From: Lysobacterales bacterium | GTDB lineage: Bacteria; Pseudomonadota; Gammaproteobacteria; Xanthomonadales; SZUA-5 | Direction of reading: 5' to 3' | Assembly (NCBI GenBank): GCA_022844135.1 | Contig: JALHMG010000030.1 | Location: forward strand, 1-64,000 | Length of the DNA stretch: 64,000 bases | Part shown: in pieces, positions 54,964 through 64,000 of the stretch | Layout: each line of letters starts with the position of its first letter | How positions within the stretch are numbered: position 1 is the stretch's first letter | The notes under the pieces: model-generated | Told to the model about the DNA's origin: nothing | The model's database searches: none | Seen by the model: the letters and a program-made list of their open reading frames with translations, nothing else | Program-made: the position numbers and the translations under genes

Positions 54964-55326
54964 TCAAGCGAATGCCTTCACTGCAGCCAGCACATCTTCT
55001 TTTTTCGGCGGCTTTCCGATGAGCTGCTTAGCGCCTTGCATGGAAGCCCAGAGCTGATCCGCTTTCTGACTTTTGCTGGATACGATGACGATCGGAATCG
55101 CCTTGGTCGCAGGATTGGCGCGTAACTGCCGGCAGGCCTCGTAGCCGTCGGTCTCCGGCATCACGACGTCCATCAAAATAATGGCTGGCAGCTCCGTCGA
55201 GGCCTTGGTGACCGCCTCTTTTCCATTGCTGGCGGTGGAAGTGTCGTATCCGGCGTCGTGCAGCCACGTACGCAATTGCATCAACTCCGCCGCCGAATCG
55301 TCGACGATCAGAACTTTCTTTGCCAT
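54964..55326 (-). CDS. pilH: Single-domain response regulator (PilH-like)
   Basis: A 120 aa receiver. The phosphoacceptor Asp is in ILMDVVMPETDG, with Ser in VSSKSQ and Lys in IGKPP. The ADQLWASMQGAKQ block matches PilH of type IV pilus systems. The start at 55326 (MAKKVLIVDDS) is preferred to an ATG 15 bp upstream. It is closely followed by pilI. Confidence 0.88.
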   Translation of the reverse strand: MAKKVLIVDDSAAELMQLRTWLHDAGYDTSTASNGKEAVTKASTELPAIILMDVVMPETDGYEACRQLRANPATKAIPIVIVSSKSQKADQLWASMQGAKQLIGKPPKKEDVLAAVKAFA

Positions 55327-55340
55327 GGAAATAATCCTCA

Positions 55341-56198
55341 TTAAGCCAGTCGTTTGTAGCCGCGTGCCGCTAACTCATCAATCGTGTAGCGCTTGGTCAG
55401 ACTCTTATGCACGGCGGCATAAAAGTCTTTGACCGTCACCGGTTTGGTCAGATAGGTATCGCAGCCAGCGAGTGCACCACGTGCCCGATCGAACGGCGAC
55501 GTGCGTGAAGTCAACATCACGACGGAGACGTGCCGGCCCGACGGAATGTGGCGGATTTCGCGGCAGAGCTCGTAGCCATTGATGCCGGGCATCACAACAT
55601 CGAGAAAGATCAGATCGTAGACGCGCGCTTGCACCAGAGCCCGCGCTTCTTCGCCGTTGGCGGCCAGATCGACTTTCAGGCCGCAGCGACTGAGCGTGAC
55701 TTCGAGCTGCGTTCGAACGGTGTTGCTGTCGTCGACGACCAGGCCATTGAGTACCAGCGGCGCTGCCACTGGCTTGGCCGGCTCCACGCTGGGCGCGGCT
55801 GCCGGCAATGGCGACGGCGACGGAGACGGGGCTTGACCACGCTCAGCTGGCGCACTGACGACGTTGCCTTTCAACTTCATGTCAGCGATGTTCTCGAGCA
55901 CGCGAAAACACTGCAAAACCAAGCTCTTTTTTGGAATCTTATAGTTGCTGTCGCCCAGAGTGCCGCTGTCGGAGATATAGACCTCAACCATCTCTGGCGA
56001 TTCTGCGCGAAGGCGAGACAGTTCGGTCCGACTGTCGCGCTGATCGGCATCGATGATTGCGATATCGGCGAACCCTGCGGCGGCGCCATCGACCAACTTA
56101 AACTCGAACCGGCGGTTCGGTGCGCGACTCAACACGATATCCAGCAGTCGAGCGTCCTTGGTTTGTAATCCGCACGTGGCAACGATGAAGCCGCTCAT
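55341..56198 (-). CDS. pilG: PilG-like response regulator with extended N-terminus
   Basis: A 285 aa protein in the pilG position. The C-terminal half is a receiver (LVVDDSNTVR, Asp in IFLDVVMPG, Thr in MLTSRTSP, Lys in YLTKPV) close to PilG. The first 120 residues form another domain that resembles a degenerate receiver (DIAIIDADQRDS), joined by a Pro/Ser-rich linker (PSPSPSPLPAAAP). The usual PilG is a lone receiver of about 130 aa, so this is a domain fusion. It overlaps the upstream receiver gene by 4 bp. Confidence 0.8.
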   Translation of the reverse strand: MSGFIVATCGLQTKDARLLDIVLSRAPNRRFEFKLVDGAAAGFADIAIIDADQRDSRTELSRLRAESPEMVEVYISDSGTLGDSNYKIPKKSLVLQCFRVLENIADMKLKGNVVSAPAERGQAPSPSPSPLPAAAPSVEPAKPVAAPLVLNGLVVDDSNTVRTQLEVTLSRCGLKVDLAANGEEARALVQARVYDLIFLDVVMPGINGYELCREIRHIPSGRHVSVVMLTSRTSPFDRARGALAGCDTYLTKPVTVKDFYAAVHKSLTKRYTIDELAARGYKRLA

Positions 56199-56617
56199 TC
56201 TTGAGCTCCGTTGTCGTCAGAAATGCCTACTGTCGCAGCCTCGTTGGGAAGCGCATCGGCAAGCGCTTCGAGCAGCCCATCCACCCAGAATGGCTTGTGG
56301 ATGGTCGCCGCAACGCGCAACCCCAGCGCCTTCATGTTCTGCGCCATGCGTTCGCGCGTGACGTCGTCCGACGCGCTCATAAGAATGATGGGCGTCTTCG
56401 GCATCACTTCGGACATGTACGCCGCAATGCGAATACACAATTGATCCGGCATGATCATGTCGAGCAGTACCGCCGATGGACGGCGATCGAGCAAGGCTTT
56501 GGACTCGACGAAATTCTGCGCCGTCGCCGAAGCGTATCCAGCGATGCGCGCGATCTCGGTGATCAGCAATCGCGCGTCTTCGTCGTCGTCGACGATCAAC
56601 ACAAAGTCTTCGTTCAT
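56195..56617 (-). CDS. Additional single-domain response regulator
   Basis: A 140 aa receiver with LIVDDDEDAR, Asp in VLLDMIMPD, Ser in LMSASDD and Lys in IHKPFW. No output domain. It opens the operon of pilus chemosensory genes and is translationally coupled to the pilG-like gene (4 bp overlap). It is not part of the standard pilGHIJ-chpA set, so it may add a branch to the signalling. Confidence 0.85.
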   Translation of the reverse strand: MNEDFVLIVDDDEDARLLITEIARIAGYASATAQNFVESKALLDRRPSAVLLDMIMPDQLCIRIAAYMSEVMPKTPIILMSASDDVTRERMAQNMKALGLRVAATIHKPFWVDGLLEALADALPNEAATVGISDDNGAQE

Positions 56618-56797
56618 AGGATTCTCCGCAATCGAGGGACAACGCTAACGGAAGACGTCGCCGATTCGGAGTGGTCGGATGTGAATAGTTACAGCAGAAA
56701 TGGTTTCGCGACCCGCGGTATGGGCGCTTGGCGGCGCGGTCGGCAGGTAGATCAGGCGCAGGCTTTCCCGTGGGCCCTGGCGCGCATCGCGCCTGGT

Positions 56798-57505
56798 TCA
56801 AGCAATCGCGGACAGCTGTTGTGTCGCTTCCAGGCGATAGCCGTGCAGGTAGATCGTCTTCAGCTGCCAGCCATTCCGGCCGTCGAGGCCCATTTTTCGC
56901 CGCAGCCTGCTGATGTAAGTGTCCACCGAACGCGACGGGATATTCGGCGACATACGCCAGACTTCCCGCAAAATGCTATCGCGGCTGACCATCAGGTCGA
57001 CTCGGCGAAACAGGTATGCGGCCAAGTCGAACTCACGATCGGTGACCGCAATGGCGTCGCCATTCAATCGAACGCTGCGAGCACGCAAGTCGAGCACGAA
57101 GGGCGCGACGTCGATAATCTGCTCGTCAGAAATCTCGATTCCGCGCCGGCGCAACAGAGCGCGAATGCGCGCCACCAGTACCGTCGCGCTGGGCGGTTTG
57201 ATCAGGTAGTCGTCGGCGCCAGCGTCGAGCGCCGCTACAGTGTCGGCGTCCTGATCCTTGGCAGTCAGGATCAAAACCGGTATCGCGCCATGCACCGAAC
57301 TCCGCAACCATCGGACCAGATCGATACCGGTCTGGTCAGGAAGCATCCAGTCCAGAATGAGCGCGTCCACTGAACGTATCGCCAGGCGCCGGCGGAAATC
57401 ACCAGCGCTCGTGTAGACCTCGGCTCGATGGCCGGCACGTTCCAGAACGTCTCTCAGCCAAACGCACTGATCGGTGTCGTCCTCAACGATCCCTACAATT
57501 GCCAT
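56798..57505 (-). CDS. OmpR-family response regulator (orphan)
   Basis: A 235 aa two-domain regulator. The receiver has GIVEDDTD, Asp in LILDWMLPD, Thr in LILTAKDQ and Lys in YLIKPP. The winged helix has VTDREFDLAAYLF and IYLHGYRL. No kinase is adjacent. It could be served by the chp kinase or another sensor. The start at 57505 (MAIVGIVEDD) fits the family. It lies 180 bp upstream of the pil operon and is divergent from tpiA. Confidence 0.87.
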   Translation of the reverse strand: MAIVGIVEDDTDQCVWLRDVLERAGHRAEVYTSAGDFRRRLAIRSVDALILDWMLPDQTGIDLVRWLRSSVHGAIPVLILTAKDQDADTVAALDAGADDYLIKPPSATVLVARIRALLRRRGIEISDEQIIDVAPFVLDLRARSVRLNGDAIAVTDREFDLAAYLFRRVDLMVSRDSILREVWRMSPNIPSRSVDTYISRLRRKMGLDGRNGWQLKTIYLHGYRLEATQQLSAIA

Positions 57506-57646
57506 CCTGTCTCCGCTATTCCGATCTCCCGCGTCCCGCATGTTAACAACAATTCACGAGCCAGTTCTTGAGGGCATCGAAAGTTTCTTCCGAAACTGTT
57601 TTTCGCATCCTGGTAGAGTTCGCCAAGACACAAAGTTGGGGTAGCC

Positions 57647-58396
57647 ATGCGCCGCAAATGGGTGATAGGCAACTGGAAGATGAACGGTTCGACGCGGGAC
57701 GTGCTCGATTGGGCGCTGCGCGCGGGCCAGCTGGCGGCGAGCGAGGCCTGTACGGTGGGCGTGGCACCGGCGGCCATTCATGTAACGATGGCGCTTGGCG
57801 CCGCCGATAAGTCGTTGCTCGTCGGCGCTCAAGATTGCGCCGCCGTGACCAATGGCGCGCGTACTGGCGAGATCAGTGCTGAAATGCTGGTCGAGGCGGG
57901 TTGCCATTTCGTGCTCGTTGGACACTCGGAAAGGCGCCAGTACTGGCACGAAACCGATGCCCTGGTTGCTCGCAAGTTCAAGCGCGCTCAAGAAGCAGGA
58001 GTGACGCCGGTCTTGTGTATCGGCGAGACGCGCGACGAACGCGAGCGCGGCGTGACCGAAGACGTTCTTCGCCGCCAGGTCGCGGCCGTGATCGAACTCT
58101 GCGGTATCGAGGCGTTCGCCGCTGCCGCGATTGCTTACGAGCCGGTCTGGGCTATCGGCACCGGCCTCACAGCCACGCCTGAACAGGCGCAAGCGGTGCA
58201 CGCGTTTATTCGTGGCGAACTTTTCAAAGATGCTGCTATGCTCGCCGGCTCGTTACGCATCCTCTACGGAGGAAGCGTCAAGGGCAACAATGCGGCCGAG
58301 CTGTTTGCCCAGGCTGACATCGACGGTGGCCTGATTGGCGGCGCGTCGTTGGTTCCGGACGAGTTTGCGACGATTTGTCGGGCGGCGGCCCGATAG
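57647..58396 (+). CDS. tpiA: Triosephosphate isomerase
   Basis: Interconverts DHAP and glyceraldehyde 3-phosphate. The 249 aa product has the substrate Lys in WVIGNWKMNG, the catalytic His in VLVGHSERR, the catalytic Glu in AYEPVWAIGTG, loop 6 and the phosphate-binding YGGSVKGNNA. Normal length. It is followed by secG after 31 bp. Confidence 0.97.
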   Translation: MRRKWVIGNWKMNGSTRDVLDWALRAGQLAASEACTVGVAPAAIHVTMALGAADKSLLVGAQDCAAVTNGARTGEISAEMLVEAGCHFVLVGHSERRQYWHETDALVARKFKRAQEAGVTPVLCIGETRDERERGVTEDVLRRQVAAVIELCGIEAFAAAAIAYEPVWAIGTGLTATPEQAQAVHAFIRGELFKDAAMLAGSLRILYGGSVKGNNAAELFAQADIDGGLIGGASLVPDEFATICRAAAR

Positions 58397-58427
58397 CTAT
58401 GGACAGCTTCACTTTGAGTTCGACGGA

Positions 58428-58946
58428 ATGAAGATAGCTCTGATTGTTTTTTATCTGGTCGTCGCTATCGCGATGGTCGCTTTCATCATGGTCCAGCGCG
58501 GCTCTGGCGCGACAACGGGTTCCGGGTTCGGCGCAGGCGCTTCTGGTACCGTGTTTGGCGCGCGCGGCTCAGCCAACTTCCTGTCATCGGGCACGAAGTG
58601 GCTCGCGATCCTGTTCTTTTCGTTGAGCATGGGCATGGCGGTGTATCAGAACCGCATGGGCAATGCGCGTGCGGCGCAAGAAGACTTGGGCGTGATGGGT
58701 CAATTGCCGACCGCTTCCGAAACCCCGGCAGCGCCCAGCGAGACGCCGGCTGCACCCGGCGAAACGCCACCGGCTCCCGCAGGAGAGACGCCGGCTGCGC
58801 CGAGCGCGGCACCAGTTGCGCCGGCAGCCGAGACGCCAGACGCGCAAGCGCCTGGAGCCGAGGCGGTGCCGACTGAAGCTTCACCTGCAACAACAAGTGA
58901 AACAAGCAACGCAAGTGGCGACAAGAGCGAAGAAAAAACGCCATAA
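58428..58946 (+). CDS. secG: Protein-export membrane protein SecG
   Basis: A 172 aa Sec translocase subunit. Two membrane helices (about 1-22 and 50-72) enclose the conserved GSGATTGSGFGAGASGTVFG loop. A long Ala/Pro/Glu-rich C-terminal tail (about 95-172) is an expansion typical of this lineage. The frame is open upstream, but the ATG at 58428 fits the helix 1 start. Confidence 0.93.
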   Translation: MKIALIVFYLVVAIAMVAFIMVQRGSGATTGSGFGAGASGTVFGARGSANFLSSGTKWLAILFFSLSMGMAVYQNRMGNARAAQEDLGVMGQLPTASETPAAPSETPAAPGETPPAPAGETPAAPSAAPVAPAAETPDAQAPGAEAVPTEASPATTSETSNASGDKSEEKTP

Positions 58947-58962
58947 TCAACTGCTGACACGT

Positions 58963-59047
58963 GCCGACGTGGTGGAATTGGTAGACACGCTACTTTGAGG
59001 TGGTAGTGGGGCAACCCGTGACAGTTCGAGTCTGTCCGCCGGCACCA
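58963..59047 (+). tRNA. tRNA-Leu (GAG)
   Basis: 85 nt including the encoded CCA end. D-arm GGTGGAATTGGTAGACACG, anticodon loop TTGAGGT with anticodon GAG at 58997-58999, long variable arm GTGGGGCAACCCGTG and T-arm GACAG/CTGTC. The anticodon stem has a T-G pair. The fifth acceptor pair is A-C, which is unusual. The location between secG and nuoA is typical of Xanthomonadales. Confidence 0.93.
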
Positions 59048-59150
59048 ACTTTTTCGCGACACCCCTGATTTTGCTAAGCCTTGCCTGCCCGCTCGGATTT
59101 ACCCGAGCGGCACGCGTGGGCAAAGCACGAAAAGCTGGAGCGCCTGCCGC

Positions 59151-59510
59151 ATGGATCTCGTTCAATACCTTCCCATCGCGATCTTCTTGACGGTGGCAAC
59201 GGTAATCGGTATCGCACTGCTGTCGCTGGGCTCGTTGCTCGGTCCGCGCAATTCCAGCGCAGATAAACTCTCGCCCTACGAGTGCGGCTTCGAGGCCTTC
59301 GAAGACGCGCGCATGAAGTTCGATGTGCGCTACTACCTGGTCGCCATCCTGTTCATTATTTTCGACCTGGAAATCGCCTTCCTATTTCCCTGGGCCACGG
59401 TGTTGGATGAACTGGGCTGGCCCACCATGGCGGCGATGGGCGTGTTCTTGGGGTTGCTGGTGGTGGGATTCATTTACGAGTGGAAAAAGGGAGCGCTGGA
59501 ATGGGAGTAG
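59151..59510 (+). CDS. nuoA: NADH-quinone oxidoreductase subunit A
   Basis: Membrane subunit of complex I, 119 aa with three transmembrane helices. It has the conserved [20 protein letters not shown] loop and LAIIFDLE-type segment ([13 protein letters not shown]). It ends inside the nuoB start. First gene of the nuo operon. The promoter should lie in the 103 bp after tRNA-Leu. Confidence 0.97.
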   Translation: MDLVQYLPIAIFLTVATVIGIALLSLGSLLGPRNSSADKLSPYECGFEAFEDARMKFDVRYYLVAILFIIFDLEIAFLFPWATVLDELGWPTMAAMGVFLGLLVVGFIYEWKKGALEWE

Positions 59511-60043
59511 CCGATATTTTCCACAACCCCTCGCCGCTTGGCGCGGTCGACGATATCCTGCGCCCGCATGCCGACAATCCGATCATGCAGCGCGGGTTTG
59601 CGACAACCAGCGCCGATGCGTTGATCAATTGGGCGCGTACCGGCTCGATGTGGCCAATGACCTTTGGTCTGGCATGTTGCGCTGTTGAGATGATGCACGC
59701 GGGCGCTTCGCGCCTGGACCTCGACCGGTTCGGCGTGGTGTTTCGCCCAAGCCCCCGGCAGTCGGACGTCATGATCGTCGCTGGAACCTTGGTCAATAAA
59801 ATGGCGCCTGCGTTGCGCAAGGTGTACGACCAAATGCCAGAACCCAAGTGGGTTATTTCGATGGGCAGTTGCGCCAACGGCGGCGGCTACTACCACTATT
59901 CGTACTCTGTGGTGCGCGGCTGCGACCGAATCGTGCCGGTCGATGTTTATGTGCCGGGTTGTCCGCCGACCGCCGAAGCGCTGGTCTACGGCATCCTGCA
60001 GTTGCAGAAGAAGATTCGTCGCACTAACACCATCGCGCGCTGA
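59501..60043 (+). CDS. nuoB: NADH-quinone oxidoreductase subunit B
   Basis: Peripheral complex I subunit, 180 aa, carrying the N2 [4Fe-4S] cluster: adjacent cysteines in [10 protein letters not shown], Cys in [10 protein letters not shown] and Cys in [10 protein letters not shown]. The start (59501) lies inside nuoA's last codons (10 bp overlap). An in-frame upstream ATG at 59480 is less likely. Confidence 0.97.
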   Translation: MGVADIFHNPSPLGAVDDILRPHADNPIMQRGFATTSADALINWARTGSMWPMTFGLACCAVEMMHAGASRLDLDRFGVVFRPSPRQSDVMIVAGTLVNKMAPALRKVYDQMPEPKWVISMGSCANGGGYYHYSYSVVRGCDRIVPVDVYVPGCPPTAEALVYGILQLQKKIRRTNTIAR

Positions 60044-60050
60044 TTACACA

Positions 60051-60767
60051 ATGTCCGACACGCCTCCATTGATCGACGCGCTCAAGACCCGTTTTGGCGA
60101 CGCCCTGTTATCGACGGCGGTGCACTGCGGCCAGTACACGATTGAAATAGCGGCAGACCAGGCGCTCGATGTGATGCGCGCTCTGCGCGACGAAAAGAGC
60201 TTTCGGTTCGCGCAACTGATCGACTTGTGCGGAGTCGATTATCTGTCCTACGGCATCAGCGAATGGGAAACCGACGCAGTCACCGACGAAGGCTTTTCGC
60301 GTGGGGTGAGCGGCGAAGGTCCGGGGCGCTTTAACTGGGAAGGCCGGCCGACGGTCGGACCTGCGGCGAAGCGCTTTGCGGTGGTCGTGCACTTGTTGAG
60401 CATGGACACCAATATGCGCTTGCGCGTGCGCTATTTCGCGCCCGACGACACACTGCCGATCGTCCCATCGATGACGGAACTCTGGAGCGGCGCCAACTGG
60501 TTCGAACGCGAGGCTTTCGACTTGTTCGGTATCGTTTTCGAAGGGCATCCGGATTTGCGGCGCCTGCTCACCGACTACGGCTTTATCGGTCATCCGTTCC
60601 GCAAAGATTTCCCGCTGATCGGAAATGTCGAAGTGCGGTATGACCCGGACAAAGGCCGTGTGGTTTATGAGCCGGTATCGATCGAGCCGCGCGTCGGCGT
60701 GCCGCGCGTGGTCCGCGAGGACTCGCGTTATCTGCAAGCGCAGAACGAACTGGCGCAGAAGGGCTGA
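60051..60767 (+). CDS. nuoC: NADH-quinone oxidoreductase subunit C
   Basis: 30 kDa-type complex I subunit, 238 aa. It has [29 protein letters not shown] core and [15 protein letters not shown] central insertion of about 45 residues ([13 protein letters not shown] to RFNWEG) is seen in Xanthomonadaceae-type NuoC. It starts 7 bp after nuoB. Confidence 0.96.
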   Translation: MSDTPPLIDALKTRFGDALLSTAVHCGQYTIEIAADQALDVMRALRDEKSFRFAQLIDLCGVDYLSYGISEWETDAVTDEGFSRGVSGEGPGRFNWEGRPTVGPAAKRFAVVVHLLSMDTNMRLRVRYFAPDDTLPIVPSMTELWSGANWFEREAFDLFGIVFEGHPDLRRLLTDYGFIGHPFRKDFPLIGNVEVRYDPDKGRVVYEPVSIEPRVGVPRVVREDSRYLQAQNELAQKG

Positions 60768-60771
60768 AGAC

Positions 60772-62025
60772 GTGGCCGAGATCAGAAACTACACGATGAA
60801 CTTCGGACCGCAGCACCCCGCGGCGCATGGCGTTTTGCGCCTGGTGCTGGAGCTCGACGGCGAAACCATCATCCGTGCCGATCCCCACGTGGGACTCTTG
60901 CATCGCGGCACCGAGAAGCTCGCCGAGAGCAAACCTTATAACCAATCCATCGGTTACATGGACCGGCTCGATTACGTGTCGATGATGTGCAATGAGCATG
61001 CCTACGTGCGCGCCATCGAACGTTTGCTGGGTTGCGAGCCGCCGCCCCGTGCGCAGGTCATCCGCACGCTGTTCGACGAGATTACGCGCGTATTGAACCA
61101 CCTGATGTGGCTCGGCTCGAACGCCCTCGATCTGGGTGCGATGACGTTGTTTCTATATGCGTTCCGTGAGCGCGAAGAGCTGATGGATTGTTACGAGGCT
61201 GTGTCGGGCGCGCGCCTGCATGCGACCTACTATCGCCCCGGCGGCGTGTACCGCGATTTGCCGGAGCGCATGCCGCAGTACAAAGAAAGCCCGTGGACTA
61301 AAGGCGCCGATCTGAAGCGCCGCAACGAATGGCGACAGGGATCGATGCTGGATTTCCTGGAAGCCTTCTGCGCCGACTTCCCCAAGCGCGTCGATGAGTA
61401 CGAAACGCTGTTGACCGATAACCGCATCTGGAAGCAGCGAACCGTCAATATCGGCGTTATTGCGCCAGAAATGGCTTTGCGTTGGGGCATGACTGGGCCG
61501 ATGCTGCGCGGTTCCGGCGTCGCCTGGGACTTGCGCAAAAAGCAGCCATACGCCGCATACGACAAGTTCGAGTTCGATGTTCCGGTAGGTGTTAACGGCG
61601 ACTGTTACGACCGTTATCTGGTGCGCGTCGAAGAGATGCGCCAGAGCAATCGAATCATGAAGCAGTGCGTCGATTGGCTGCGCAAGAATCCTGGGGACGT
61701 GATGGTGCGCAATTTCAAAGTCGCGCCGCCCTCGCGGATGGAAATGAAAGACGACATGGAAGCGCTGATCCATCACTTCAAGTTGTTCACCGAAGGGTAT
61801 TCGGTGCCGGCTGGGGAGGTGTACTGCGCCGTCGAAGCGCCCAAAGGCGAGTTCGGCGCTTACCTGATTTCCGATGGTGCCAACAAGCCGTTCCGCGTGA
61901 AGTTGCGCGCGCCGGGATTTGCGCACCTCTCGGCCATGGATGAGATCGTGCGCGGTCATATGCTGCCGGACGTCGTCGCAGTCATCGGCACGCTCGACAT
62001 CGTGTTTGGAGAAATCGATCGATGA
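60772..62025 (+). CDS. nuoD: NADH-quinone oxidoreductase subunit D
   Basis: 49 kDa-type subunit of complex I (quinone site), 417 aa with [25 protein letters not shown] and DRLDYVSMM. The GTG at 60772, 4 bp after nuoC, is the start that fits the family. The frame is open further upstream over nuoC but that part is not protein-like. Its stop overlaps nuoE's start (ATGA). Confidence 0.96.
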   Translation: MAEIRNYTMNFGPQHPAAHGVLRLVLELDGETIIRADPHVGLLHRGTEKLAESKPYNQSIGYMDRLDYVSMMCNEHAYVRAIERLLGCEPPPRAQVIRTLFDEITRVLNHLMWLGSNALDLGAMTLFLYAFREREELMDCYEAVSGARLHATYYRPGGVYRDLPERMPQYKESPWTKGADLKRRNEWRQGSMLDFLEAFCADFPKRVDEYETLLTDNRIWKQRTVNIGVIAPEMALRWGMTGPMLRGSGVAWDLRKKQPYAAYDKFEFDVPVGVNGDCYDRYLVRVEEMRQSNRIMKQCVDWLRKNPGDVMVRNFKVAPPSRMEMKDDMEALIHHFKLFTEGYSVPAGEVYCAVEAPKGEFGAYLISDGANKPFRVKLRAPGFAHLSAMDEIVRGHMLPDVVAVIGTLDIVFGEIDR

Positions 62026-62549
62026 AGGCCCGACACCTCCACGCCGTGCCGCTCAATGCCGACCCCGTAGAACTGCTGAGCGACGCCTCGCGCAGCGAAC
62101 TGGATCGTTGGATCGCCAAGTACCCGGCCGATCGCAAACGCAGCGCCGTGCTCGCCGGATTGCGCATCGCGCAGAAACAAAACCAAGGGCACTTGACCGA
62201 CGAGTTGATCACCGCTGTCGCCAACTATCTGGGGTTGCCGGCTACTCAGGCATACGAAGTGGCAACCTTCTATTCTCTTTTCCACATCGGCGGCTGCGGA
62301 CGCAACAAGGTATCGATTTGCACCAACATTTCCTGTTGGTTGAACGGTGCCGATGAGATCGTCGAGCACACAACGAAAAAGCTGGGAATTGGTCTGGGCG
62401 AGTCCACGCCGGACGGTCGTATTCACCTGATCGAAGAAGAAGAATGTCTCGCAGGATGCGTGCGTGCGCCGATGATGTGGGTTAACGGCGATTACCATGA
62501 ACACCTGACGCCGGCAAAGGTCGACGAAATCCTGGAGGCATTGCGCTGA
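62022..62549 (+). CDS. nuoE: NADH-quinone oxidoreductase subunit E
   Basis: 24 kDa-type subunit, 175 aa, thioredoxin-like [2Fe-2S] protein. Cysteine ligands are in [10 protein letters not shown] and [10 protein letters not shown]. Helical N-terminus as usual. It is followed by a 225 bp spacer instead of the usual tight junction with nuoF. Confidence 0.96.
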   Translation: MKARHLHAVPLNADPVELLSDASRSELDRWIAKYPADRKRSAVLAGLRIAQKQNQGHLTDELITAVANYLGLPATQAYEVATFYSLFHIGGCGRNKVSICTNISCWLNGADEIVEHTTKKLGIGLGESTPDGRIHLIEEEECLAGCVRAPMMWVNGDYHEHLTPAKVDEILEALR

Positions 62550-62774
62550 TGGCAAGGACGAATCCAGCCGGGGGTTTTCAGAAGGGAACGCGGATCATCG
62601 CGACGTGGATGCGTGGAGAGCGCGAGGCGCGAGGAGAAGGAATGGTCATTCCATTGCGACGACGAGCAACGAAGCGATCGCCGCGCAGACCGAGCGAGGG
62701 CCGGGTTAGCGAGGAAATGGTAGCGAGGCACAATTCATGCGATTCACTTGAGTTCTCTTGGTCCTGATAAGCAT
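62550..62774. other. Unusual spacer between nuoE and nuoF
   Basis: 225 bp in place of the usual overlap or short gap. It carries a GGAATG-GT-CATTCC hairpin (62639-62652) and a purine-rich stretch (GAGAGCGCGAGGCGCGAGGAG). A CCGGGTTAGCGAGGAAATGG segment resembles one in the 12875-13146 interval. An overlapping frame (72 codons from 62549) has no protein-like features. I read it as an inserted intergenic repeat or MITE-like element. Confidence 0.6.
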
Positions 62775-64000
62775 ATGACCATTTCATCGCGACCTTTCGA
62801 AAAGCCCGGGTCAGGTCTGGTTCCTGGCGCGCACAACGTGTGCTTTACGACCCTGCACTTCGATGTGCCCTGGAGCTACGAGAGTTATTTGAAGTCTGGC
62901 GGCTATCAGGCTCTGCGCAAGATCCTGGAAGAGAAATGGACGCGCGAGCAGGTTATCGACGTGGTCAAAGCCAGCGCGCTTCGCGGCCGCGGCGGCGCTG
63001 GTTTCCCAACCGGATTGAAGTGGAGCTTTATGCCGCGCAATGCGCCGGGCACGAAGTACATCCTGTGCAATTCGGACGAGTCCGAACCCGGCACGTGCCA
63101 CGACCGCGACATCCTGCGCTACAACCCGCATGCGGTGATCGAAGGCATGATCATCGGCGGTTATGCGATGAATGCCGGTGTCGGTTACAACTACATGCGT
63201 GGCGAATTCCAGAACGAGCCCTTCGAGCATTTCGAACAGGCGCTGCTGGAGGCTTATCAGCACGGGTGGCTGGGCAAGAACATCCTCGGGTCCGGCTTCG
63301 ATTTCGACCTTTATGCCTCATTAGGTGCAGGCGCCTACATTTGCGGCGAAGAAACCGCGTTGATGGAGTCGCTGGAAGGCAAGAAGGGTCAGCCGCGCTT
63401 CAAGCCGCCGTTTCCGGCGAATTTCGGTTTGTACGGCAAGCCGACCACGATCAACAACACCGAGACCTTTGCCTCCGTGCCGGCAATCATCCGCAACGGC
63501 GCAGAGTGGTTCCTGGGCCTGGGCAAACCGAATAACGGCGGACCAAAATGCTTTTCGGTATCGGGTCACGTGCAGAAACCAGGCAACTACGAACTTCCAC
63601 TCGGCATCCCGTTCAAGGATATGCTCGAAGTGGCCGGCGGCATGCGCCCAGGTCGTCAGTTGAAGGCTGTTATTCCAGGAGGCTCGTCGATGCCGGTCTT
63701 GCCGGCGAACATCATGATGGACATCACGATGGACTTCGACGCGCTGCAAAAGGCCGGCTCAGGCTTGGGCTCGGGCGCGGTGATCGTGATGGACGACAGC
63801 ACCTGTATGGTTCGTGCGCTGACGCGAATTTCGCGCTTTTACTACCACGAGAGTTGCGGCCAATGCACCCCTTGCCGCGAGGGCACCGGCTGGATGTATC
63901 GCGTGCTCGAACGTATCTCGAACGGCAAAGGCCGCGAAGATGACTTGCCGCTGTTGAAGAGTGCGGCGGGCCAAATCGAAGGCCACACCATTTGCGCGTT
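62775..64000 (+). CDS. nuoF: NADH-quinone oxidoreductase subunit F (truncated by window end)
   Basis: 51 kDa-type subunit with FMN and NADH sites and the N3 cluster, cut off by the window end after 408 codons. The FMN/NADH loop [13 protein letters not shown], the [12 protein letters not shown] segment and the [4Fe-4S] ligands in [15 protein letters not shown] are visible. The ATG at 62775 follows the atypical spacer. Confidence 0.96.
   Translation, partial: MTISSRPFEKPGSGLVPGAHNVCFTTLHFDVPWSYESYLKSGGYQALRKILEEKWTREQVIDVVKASALRGRGGAGFPTGLKWSFMPRNAPGTKYILCNSDESEPGTCHDRDILRYNPHAVIEGMIIGGYAMNAGVGYNYMRGEFQNEPFEHFEQALLEAYQHGWLGKNILGSGFDFDLYASLGAGAYICGEETALMESLEGKKGQPRFKPPFPANFGLYGKPTTINNTETFASVPAIIRNGAEWFLGLGKPNNGGPKCFSVSGHVQKPGNYELPLGIPFKDMLEVAGGMRPGRQLKAVIPGGSSMPVLPANIMMDITMDFDALQKAGSGLGSGAVIVMDDSTCMVRALTRISRFYYHESCGQCTPCREGTGWMYRVLERISNGKGREDDLPLLKSAAGQIEGHTICA

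Noticed and set aside
62549..62767. 72-codon frame overlapping the nuoE stop
   Set aside because: It is Arg-rich with no known domain, in a GC-rich spacer; an ORF there would not explain the element's hairpin and repeat-like content.

Overview
The window looks like chromosomal DNA of a GC-rich gammaproteobacterium of the Xanthomonadales (Lysobacterales) type. I infer this from gene order and protein style: aroK-aroB near hemE, clpS-clpA near infA, tpiA-secG-tRNA-Leu-nuoABCDEF, a pilGHIJ-chpA chemosensory operon, an XrtH-type exosortase, and secreted proteins carrying a GFE motif near the C-terminus. Most of the window is core chromosome. The accessory material is a cell-envelope lipid cluster on the left, two secreted proteins wedged between clpA and infA, and a 14 kb sensor plus giant surface protein region in the middle.

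Layout. 1-1000: the last codons of a gene cut by the window edge, then a small secreted protein. 1184-3193 (minus): an OmpR/EnvZ-type two-component system. 3408-12778 (plus), divergent from it: lipase-like lipoprotein, DUF1302 outer-membrane protein, DUF1329 protein, YCF48-like propeller and MMPL/RND transporter, ending in a strong hairpin. I read these five genes as one envelope lipid-handling module. 13147-17371 (minus): aroK, aroB, a WGR protein, a SPOR protein and hemE. 17615-20751 (plus): XrtH, an NAD-dependent epimerase, pdxH, a small membrane protein and a GrpB-family protein. 20851-22364 (minus): a NUDIX hydrolase and mnmA. 22427-28901: clpS, clpA, two unrecognised secreted proteins and infA. 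28921-33417 (minus): a DUF4288 protein, an M23 peptidase, an SGNH hydrolase and sdaA, with two striking intergenic repeat structures (a perfect 50 bp inverted repeat and a tandem palindromic repeat).

33482-48253 (plus): a glutaredoxin-like protein, a one-piece hybrid two-component regulator (propeller sensor, kinase, receiver and AraC-type HTH in one chain), and a roughly 3300-residue secreted protein with 13 nearly identical Calx-beta-like repeats. 48357-57505 (minus): the type IV pilus chemosensory operon (extra receiver, pilG-like, pilH, pilI, pilJ, chpA), preceded by an OmpR-type regulator. 57647-64000 (plus): tpiA, secG, tRNA-Leu(GAG) and the start of the complex I operon (nuoA to a truncated nuoF), with an unusual 225 bp insert between nuoE and nuoF.

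The most unusual material is the regulator and giant repeat protein pair (33754-48253), the five-gene envelope lipid module (3408-12778) and the two intergenic repeat structures at 30207-30419 and 31681-31940. No CRISPR array, prophage or intact insertion sequence was seen.
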